From the NCBI GenBank assembly GCA_023419375.1, contig JAEZYD010000041.1:1-8602 (forward strand): a stretch of 8,602 bases of DNA, read 5' to 3'. The notes beneath the pieces were generated by a model. The model ran no database searches and was not told where the DNA came from. It saw only the letters and a list, made by a program, of their open reading frames with translations. The number at the start of each line of letters is the position of its first letter. The first letter of the stretch is position 1. The translations under genes and the position numbers were made by a program. Positions 4,485 through 8,602 of this stretch are shown here, piece by piece. The DNA comes from Pseudomonadota bacterium (GTDB lineage Bacteria > Desulfobacterota > Desulfovibrionia > Desulfovibrionales > Desulfovibrionaceae).

Positions 4485-7160
4485 TTACTCTGGATAGGAC
4501 TGACCGTCCGCAAATATCTGCGCAGTTTTAAGCAAGCCTATTCGCTGACGCAGAATTTCGGCTGTTCCCATGGTTTCAAGCACTGCCATGCAGAAAACCA
4601 GAGGAGACAGATAACCGTTACTCCAGTCTGCCACAAATGTCACGGCCTCCACCTGACCCGCTGCATTGGTCTCTGTAGACCAGTCGCGCAACATCAGGCG
4701 GATATCTGCTGTGCGCGGGCCCTTCTTGGTATCCCGCGTGAACATGCGCTCGGGCAGCTCTGCAAATTCAGCAAAACAGCGAGCCGCAGTCGCGGTTTCT
4801 TCCTGAGTGGGCATGCGCAGAGTAAAGGCCTCGGCAACGGCCTGTTCTGTGCGGCGGCTTTTCTCCACAGGCTCCACGCGCAGCACGTTCATGCCGGGGG
4901 GCAGCAGTGGGGCAAGGCGCGCGGCGACTTCTTCCGGCGGCAAATTTTTGTGCAGGGTGAGGGCAAACCATTCCGCCTGGCTTTCCACGCCCACAGGCAG
5001 CGCACGGCCAAAAGAGAGCAGCGGCATGGGGTGAAAACCCTGTGAAAATGCCAGAGGCATGGCAGCCCTGCGCAGTGCGCGGTCAAGCACGGCCTGCAAT
5101 TCAAGCTGGCTCAAATATGCGCTGCCCCCGGCCTTGCTGTGCCACAGGCGGTACTGGCCCGCCTTGACGGTCAGCTCAGCCGTGATCTTGGGCGGGCGGC
5201 TGGTTTGCGGGCGGCATACAAGGCGGCCTTCCTCGTCCAGAGTGGGCGCGTGGGCCATCTGGTCGCGCTGCGGCAAAATGAGCCTGTTGCGGTGCAGGGG
5301 CTGGCCGGGTTCGTCCGAGTCTGCCGGGGCGGATGCGTGCTGCATGCGTGACGGGCCAGCCTTGGTGTCGCAGGCGCCGCACTGGCGGCAAGCGCCGTAG
5401 CGGCAATCATCGGTAATTTTTTCCGACAGGGCACGTTCGCGTTCACGCAGCAGAAATTCCTCGGAAATGCCAGCTTCAAGGTGGCTCCAGGGCAGGGCCG
5501 CGCCGGGTTCGCGCGGGCCGGTGCATTCCTGCGCGCTGATGCCGCATTCTTCAAGGGCTTCAAGCCAGGGCGGCAGAGAAAAATGTTCCATCCAGCTCGT
5601 AAACACAGCGCCCTTGCGGTAGGCCTTTTCCACCACATCGGCCATGCGGCGGTCAGCACGCGACAACACGCCCTCAAGGTGGCTCATGGCGGGTTCGTGC
5701 CAGCGCAGCTTGAGGAATTTTTGTCCCTTGAACTGCGTCCGCACCAGATTGACGCGGCGCTGGATTTCATCCTGCCCGATCTGCGGCACCCACTGGAAGG
5801 GCGTGAAGGGCTTGGGCACAAAGGGCGAAAGGGCGGCTGTAACCTGTAAGCGGGGGTTGCCGCGGCCAGCGGCATCGCGCACTTTGCGGCAGATATCCGC
5901 AATGGCCGACAGGTCTTCATCCGTTTCTGTGGGCAGGCCGATCATGAAATAGAGCTTTACAAGCCGCCAGCCGTGTTCGACCAGTTTCTGCGCGTGCAGC
6001 AGCAGGTCTTCTTCGGTAACGCCCTTGTTGATGACATCGCGCAGGCGCTGGCTGCCAGCCTCCGGGGCGAGGGTCACGCCAGTGCGGCGCAGATCGGCCA
6101 TGCGCTCGATGATTTCGTCATCAATGGAGCCAACGCGCAGCGAGGGCAGGGAGAGACTGATCTGTTCGCGAGCGCAGCGGTCAAGCACGCCGAAGCTCAG
6201 GGTCTTCAGGGCGGAAAAGTCACCCGTGCTCAGGGAAAGGAAGGAAATTTCGTCAAAGCCCGTTTCGTTCAGGCATTTGGTCAGAAGCTCATTGATATTG
6301 TCGAGCGAGCGCTCGCGCACGGGACGGTAAACCATGCCCGCATGGCAAAAACGGCAGCCGCGTGTGCAGCCGCGCGCAATTTCAAGCGAGAGGCGATTAT
6401 GCACCGCGCCCACAGGCACAACCTGCCGCGTGGGATAGGCCGCATTGTTGAGGTCGGCCACAATGCGCCGGGTGGGGCGCTGGTAGTCGTCGCGCAGGGG
6501 CTTGAGTGGGAACACGGGCGCGCCTGCGGCGTCAAATTCCTGCTGGAAAAGGGACGGCACGTATACGCCGGGAATGGTGCGCGATTGCAGCAGCATTTCA
6601 TCGCGCGTCCAGCCCTGATCCAGAGCTTTTTCGAGCATGCGCAGCACGTCCGGCAGGCTTTCTTCGCCATCGCCGAGCACCATGATGTCCACAAAGGGGG
6701 TCAGCGGTTCCGCGCTCAGCAGCGCGCCGCCGCCAGCAATAACCAGGGGGCATTGGGCGAGGCTCTGCGGCCTGTCTGCCGTGCGCAGCGGGATCCCCGC
6801 CAGATCAAGCATGTAGAGCACATTGGTGTAGCAGAGCTCGTGCGTGATGGAAAAACTCAGGCAGTGCATGCTGCCCAGGGGCGTGTCTGATTCCAGCGTG
6901 GCAAGAGGCGTGTTGTGGGCGCGCAAGATATCTGCGGCTTCCTTTTCAGGAGCCATAACGCGTTCTGCCCACCAGCGCGGTTCGCTGTTGACGATATTGT
7001 AAAGAATCTTTTGCCCAAGGTAGGACATGCCCACATCATAGGTATCGGGAAAGGCCAGGGCCACGCGCAGGCGTACGTCTTCGGGGTTCTTACGGCAGGC
7101 GTTGTCCTCAATGCCCGCATAGCGGCTGGGTTTGGGCAATAGGGGCAGCAGTGGGCGCAT
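4485..7160 (-). CDS. Fused radical-SAM protein (TIGR03960-like) with DUF2344/TIGR03936 C-terminal domain
   Basis: Iron-sulfur radical-SAM enzyme of unknown reaction, 891 residues. Residues 1-230 form an N-terminal domain like that of the TIGR03960/YgiQ group (DTYDVGMSYLGQKILYNIVN near 39-58; GGGALLSAEPLTPFVD; VLGDGEESLPDVL near 161-173). It lacks the DxHxxG motif of cobalamin binders. The radical-SAM core is about 255-480, with cluster ligands Cys265, Cys269 and Cys272 (CTRGCRFC), STGDFSAL and TLAPEAGSQRLR. A second cysteine group, C586/C591/C594/C597 (CRYGACRQCGAC), closes this half. A linker of about 60 residues leads to the DUF2344 domain (about 666-885; FSQGFHPMPLLSFGRALPVG). In other bacteria I recall the two halves as separate neighbouring genes. 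ATG 7160 has AAGGA 5 nt upstream. It is the first gene of the unit, with no obvious promoter of its own after the terminator at 7200-7226. Confidence 0.9.
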   Translation of the reverse strand: MRPLLPLLPKPSRYAGIEDNACRKNPEDVRLRVALAFPDTYDVGMSYLGQKILYNIVNSEPRWWAERVMAPEKEAADILRAHNTPLATLESDTPLGSMHCLSFSITHELCYTNVLYMLDLAGIPLRTADRPQSLAQCPLVIAGGGALLSAEPLTPFVDIMVLGDGEESLPDVLRMLEKALDQGWTRDEMLLQSRTIPGVYVPSLFQQEFDAAGAPVFPLKPLRDDYQRPTRRIVADLNNAAYPTRQVVPVGAVHNRLSLEIARGCTRGCRFCHAGMVYRPVRERSLDNINELLTKCLNETGFDEISFLSLSTGDFSALKTLSFGVLDRCAREQISLSLPSLRVGSIDDEIIERMADLRRTGVTLAPEAGSQRLRDVINKGVTEEDLLLHAQKLVEHGWRLVKLYFMIGLPTETDEDLSAIADICRKVRDAAGRGNPRLQVTAALSPFVPKPFTPFQWVPQIGQDEIQRRVNLVRTQFKGQKFLKLRWHEPAMSHLEGVLSRADRRMADVVEKAYRKGAVFTSWMEHFSLPPWLEALEECGISAQECTGPREPGAALPWSHLEAGISEEFLLRERERALSEKITDDCRYGACRQCGACDTKAGPSRMQHASAPADSDEPGQPLHRNRLILPQRDQMAHAPTLDEEGRLVCRPQTSRPPKITAELTVKAGQYRLWHSKAGGSAYLSQLELQAVLDRALRRAAMPLAFSQGFHPMPLLSFGRALPVGVESQAEWFALTLHKNLPPEEVAARLAPLLPPGMNVLRVEPVEKSRRTEQAVAEAFTLRMPTQEETATAARCFAEFAELPERMFTRDTKKGPRTADIRLMLRDWSTETNAAGQVEAVTFVADWSNGYLSPLVFCMAVLETMGTAEILRQRIGLLKTAQIFADGQSYPE

Positions 7161-7199
7161 GTCTATCCTTGTGTGGGTTGGAGAAAAGGCGAAGGGTGC

Positions 7200-7226
7200 A
7201 AAAAGGGCGGCGTTTTGCGCCGCCCC
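7200..7226 (-). terminator. Intrinsic terminator between the Sm-like gene and the radical-SAM gene
   Basis: On the minus strand an 8-bp GC-rich stem GGGCGGCG/CGCCGCCC (7205-7225) with loop CAAAA is followed by TTTTT (7200-7204). It ends the transcript of the Sm-like gene. It also stands about 40 nt before the radical-SAM start codon, so the downstream unit needs either read-through or a promoter I cannot see. Confidence 0.88.
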
Positions 7227-7236
7227 AAGAGTGATG

Positions 7237-7303
7237 GCAAACCCCGTCTCTCGGGTTTTGCGCCGTCAAAGTCGGCAAAGCCGCCGGGCGCAAAGGGGTT
7301 TGC
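7237..7303 (-). promoter_or_regulatory. Nested RNA hairpin just upstream of the terminator (possible attenuator)
   Basis: Three stacked complementary blocks fold into one arm. GCAAACCCC (7237-7245) pairs with GGGGTTTGC (7295-7303), TTTGCGCC (7257-7264) with GGCGCAAA (7287-7294), and CGGC (7273-7276) with GCCG (7280-7283). The unpaired bulge on one side contains its own small CCCG/CGGG hairpin. TTTTGCGCCG occurs both here (7256-7265) and in the terminator (7213-7222). The inverted copy at 7287-7294 could therefore pair with either, the logic of an attenuator. No ligand class is recognised. Confidence 0.45.
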
Positions 7304-7323
7304 TGCAAGAGTTCTGCTTGTAA

Positions 7324-7665
7324 TTACTTGATAAGGCCGCTGCCGGAACCGCCAAAGGGTTCGGAGCTGAACTGCATCTTGCCGAGGCCGCCGGCCACGG
7401 TCAGATTGGTGCAGGCTTCGATGTACTTGTCCTGCAGTTCCTTGGGGGTGTTGGCATAGCGGTAGAGGAAATTTTTTCCCTCGATGCTGCCCGTAAAATC
7501 AGGTTCAAAGGGATAGCCGTAGGGCAACAGCATCATCTGCACACCCTGCTGGGTGGGGACAGTCTGAAGGGTGGCCACCTCGTTAAGGCAGTCCTTGTCG
7601 GCGTCATACTTGCCGATGATCAGTTCGCCCGTCACCAGCTTCATCAAACGGATATCATAAGCCAT
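7324..7665 (-). CDS. Small conserved protein with a possible Sm-like (LSm) fold
   Basis: The 113-residue product is soluble, with no signal peptide. Its first half, IRLMKLVTGELIIGKYDADKD (5-25), followed by a strand-rich segment containing VPTQQGVQMMLLPYGYPF, resembles the (K/L)LxTGEeiIG pattern of Sm-like small beta-barrel proteins in bacteria and phages. That similarity is by eye and tentative. The C-terminal part is helical (TPKELQDKYIEACTNLTVAGG) and ends in a Gly/Ser-rich tail. I chose ATG 7665 because AGGAG lies 6 nt upstream; a TTG two codons earlier would abut the ribosome site. It is a single-gene unit with its own promoter and terminator, divergent from rnc. If it is an RNA-binding LSm-like protein, its position beside RNase III would be suggestive, but this is unproven. 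Confidence 0.75.
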   Translation of the reverse strand: MAYDIRLMKLVTGELIIGKYDADKDCLNEVATLQTVPTQQGVQMMLLPYGYPFEPDFTGSIEGKNFLYRYANTPKELQDKYIEACTNLTVAGGLGKMQFSSEPFGGSGSGLIK

Positions 7666-7692
7666 GCTCAACTCCTCGGTAGTCGTTGGTTT

Positions 7693-7721
7693 TACCTAGG
7701 CATTGGCGCAACGCATGTCAA
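7693..7721 (-). promoter_or_regulatory. Promoter of the Sm-like gene (-35 TTGACA)
   Basis: On the minus strand a perfect TTGACA (7716-7721) is followed by a 17-bp spacer and TAGGTA (7693-7698). This gives a start near 7686 and a leader of about 20 nt that contains AGGAG. The -10 box is a weak match, so the call rests mainly on the -35, the spacing and the fit to the leader. Confidence 0.5.
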
Positions 7722-7732
7722 GGTATTTTATG

Positions 7733-7760
7733 TTGCCAACAGTTTTGAAATGACTACAGT
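7733..7760 (+). promoter_or_regulatory. Candidate rnc promoter (TTGCCA - 16 bp - TACAGT)
   Basis: TTGCCA (7733-7738) and TACAGT (7755-7760) would start transcription at about 7767, the A of the rnc ATG. An alternative, TTGGCG (7703-7708) - 17 bp - TTTTAT (7726-7731), would start near 7738 and leave a leader of about 29 nt. The alternative lies across the minus-strand promoter of the Sm-like gene. The sequence alone does not decide between them. Confidence 0.35.
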
Positions 7761-7766
7761 ACGGGC

Positions 7767-8510
7767 ATGCAGAATTTTGACGCACCCATCAATACAGACC
7801 CCGCAGCAGCGGCCAAAGTGCTGGAACCAGTGCTCGGGTATGTCTTTACAAAGCCCACGCTGCTGGATCTTGCCCTGACGCACAGCTCGTGGGCCAACGA
7901 ATGCGGCACAGGGCAAAACCATAACGAACGCCTTGAATTTTTAGGCGATGCCGTGCTTGAACTGTGCGTCTCCGCCCAGTTGTTCAGGCGGTTCCCTGAC
8001 GCACGCGAAGGCGAGCTGACCAAAATGCGGGCGCATCTGGTGAGCACCGTAAGCCTTGCGGAGCGGGCACGGAAGATCGGGCTTGTAGCCCTGCTGAAAC
8101 TGGGAAGGGGAGAAGAAAGCCAGGGGGGCCGCAATCGCGACGGCGTGTTGAGCGATGCGCTGGAGGCAGTGCTCGCCGCCGTGTATGAGGACGGCGGTTT
8201 TGCTGCCGCTCAGGGCGTGGTAGCGCGGCTTTTTGCTGACCGCTGGCCCACAGCTGCAAGCAAGACCATGCCCAAGGACTATAAGACCCGGCTTCAGGAA
8301 GCTTCGCAACAGCGCTTTGGCGAAGCGCCGCTCTACACCCGCATGGGCAGCCAGGGGCCGGAGCATGCCAAAATTTTTGAGATAGCCTTGCGGCTGCCGG
8401 ATGGAACCGAATTTGCCGCCACTGGCAGCAGCTGCAAAAAGGCGGAACAAAATGCCGCCCAGCAGGCGCTTGCCGTTCTTGAATCTACTGCAATACCAAA
8501 AAAGAACTGA
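7767..8510 (+). CDS. rnc: Ribonuclease III
   Basis: Double-strand-specific endoribonuclease that processes rRNA precursors and structured mRNAs in the cytoplasm as a Mg-dependent homodimer. The product has 247 residues, somewhat longer than Escherichia coli RNase III (226). About 18-158 is the catalytic domain, with signature NERLEFLGDAVL (53-64). The metal-binding residues align by motif as Glu57, Asp61, Asp130 and Glu133 (LSDALEAV), with Glu81 also conserved. About 170-238 is the dsRNA-binding domain (DYKTRLQEASQQRFG ... GSSCKKAEQNAAQQAL). The first 17 residues are an extension before LEPVLGYVF. ATG 7767 is the only good start, yet no Shine-Dalgarno sequence is visible before it. The gene is divergent from the Sm-like gene. 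In many bacteria rnc is followed by era, but the window ends before this can be seen. Confidence 0.96.
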   Translation: MQNFDAPINTDPAAAAKVLEPVLGYVFTKPTLLDLALTHSSWANECGTGQNHNERLEFLGDAVLELCVSAQLFRRFPDAREGELTKMRAHLVSTVSLAERARKIGLVALLKLGRGEESQGGRNRDGVLSDALEAVLAAVYEDGGFAAAQGVVARLFADRWPTAASKTMPKDYKTRLQEASQQRFGEAPLYTRMGSQGPEHAKIFEIALRLPDGTEFAATGSSCKKAEQNAAQQALAVLESTAIPKKN

Positions 8511-8512
8511 CA

Positions 8513-8558
8513 AATCCCCCAATATGCCGCTGCAAAGCATGCGTGCATACTCGGGATT
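8513..8558 (+). other. Imperfect hairpin after rnc
   Basis: Nested complementary blocks follow the rnc stop codon: AATCCC (8513-8518) with GGGATT (8553-8558), TATGC with GCATA, CGC with GCG, and TGC-AAA-GCA at the tip. No T-run follows, so it is not called an intrinsic terminator; it may be a 3' structure of the rnc transcript. Confidence 0.3.
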
Positions 8559-8560
8559 GT

Positions 8561-8602
8561 CCCGGCCCCCGGGGCCCCCCCCCCGCGGCGCCCGCGGTGG
8601 GG
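8561..8602. other. Low-complexity G/C tract at the window edge (probable assembly or read-end artefact)
   Basis: The last 42 bases are almost entirely G and C, with a run of ten C and short palindromes such as CCCCCGGGG and CCGCGG. This is unlike the composition anywhere else in the window. It looks like poor sequence at a contig end rather than biology. Confidence 0.55.

Noticed and set aside
4338..5045. Plus-strand open frame of 235 codons across the hydrolase/radical-SAM junction
   Set aside because: It overlaps two well-supported minus-strand genes and has no recognisable motif or ribosome site.
5973..6890. Plus-strand open frame of 305 codons opposite the radical-SAM gene
   Set aside because: The composition (His, Gln, Ala rich) is typical of an antisense shadow, and the minus strand carries all radical-SAM motifs without interruption.

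Overview
The window looks like Desulfovibrionaceae (Desulfovibrio-like) chromosome. This rests on the fairly high GC content, a long DsbD, a lone cheW, and a fused radical-SAM/DUF2344 protein of a type I associate with this lineage. The assignment is inference, not a database match. Six intact protein genes, one tRNA and the cut-off end of an insertion sequence can be supported. The left edge falls inside a transposase gene and the right edge in a low-complexity G/C tract, so the window may be a whole contig broken at a repeat and at poor sequence.

Layout. 1-182: right end of an ISL3-family element. 183-401: no gene seen. 402-566: tRNA-Lys(CTT) on the minus strand, with its own promoter and intrinsic terminator. 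572-2526: a promoter and a dsbD-type thiol:disulfide transporter gene on the plus strand, divergent from the tRNA. 2696-3172: cheW, followed by a structured 3' region and a near-symmetrical terminator at 3347-3378. 7160-3620 (minus strand): a tightly packed three-gene unit, reading radical-SAM protein, SGNH/GDSL hydrolase, 76-residue unknown protein. 7665-7324 (minus strand): a small Sm-like conserved protein, separated from the three-gene unit by a folded element and an intrinsic terminator. 7767-8510: rnc (RNase III), divergent from the Sm-like gene.

The genes form no single pathway. DsbD carries cytosolic electrons across the membrane to periplasmic thiols, which suits an organism rich in periplasmic multihaem cytochromes and disulfide proteins. 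CheW couples chemoreceptors to CheA. RNase III processes rRNA and other double-stranded RNA. The radical-SAM/hydrolase/small-protein unit has no known function. Its spacing (4 and 9 nt) suggests co-translation, and no promoter is obvious just upstream of it. Its expression may therefore depend on read-through of the terminator at 7200-7226, where a direct repeat and its inverted copy could form mutually exclusive RNA pairings. That arrangement is the most interesting regulatory candidate here. I saw no CRISPR array, phage module or complete defence system.
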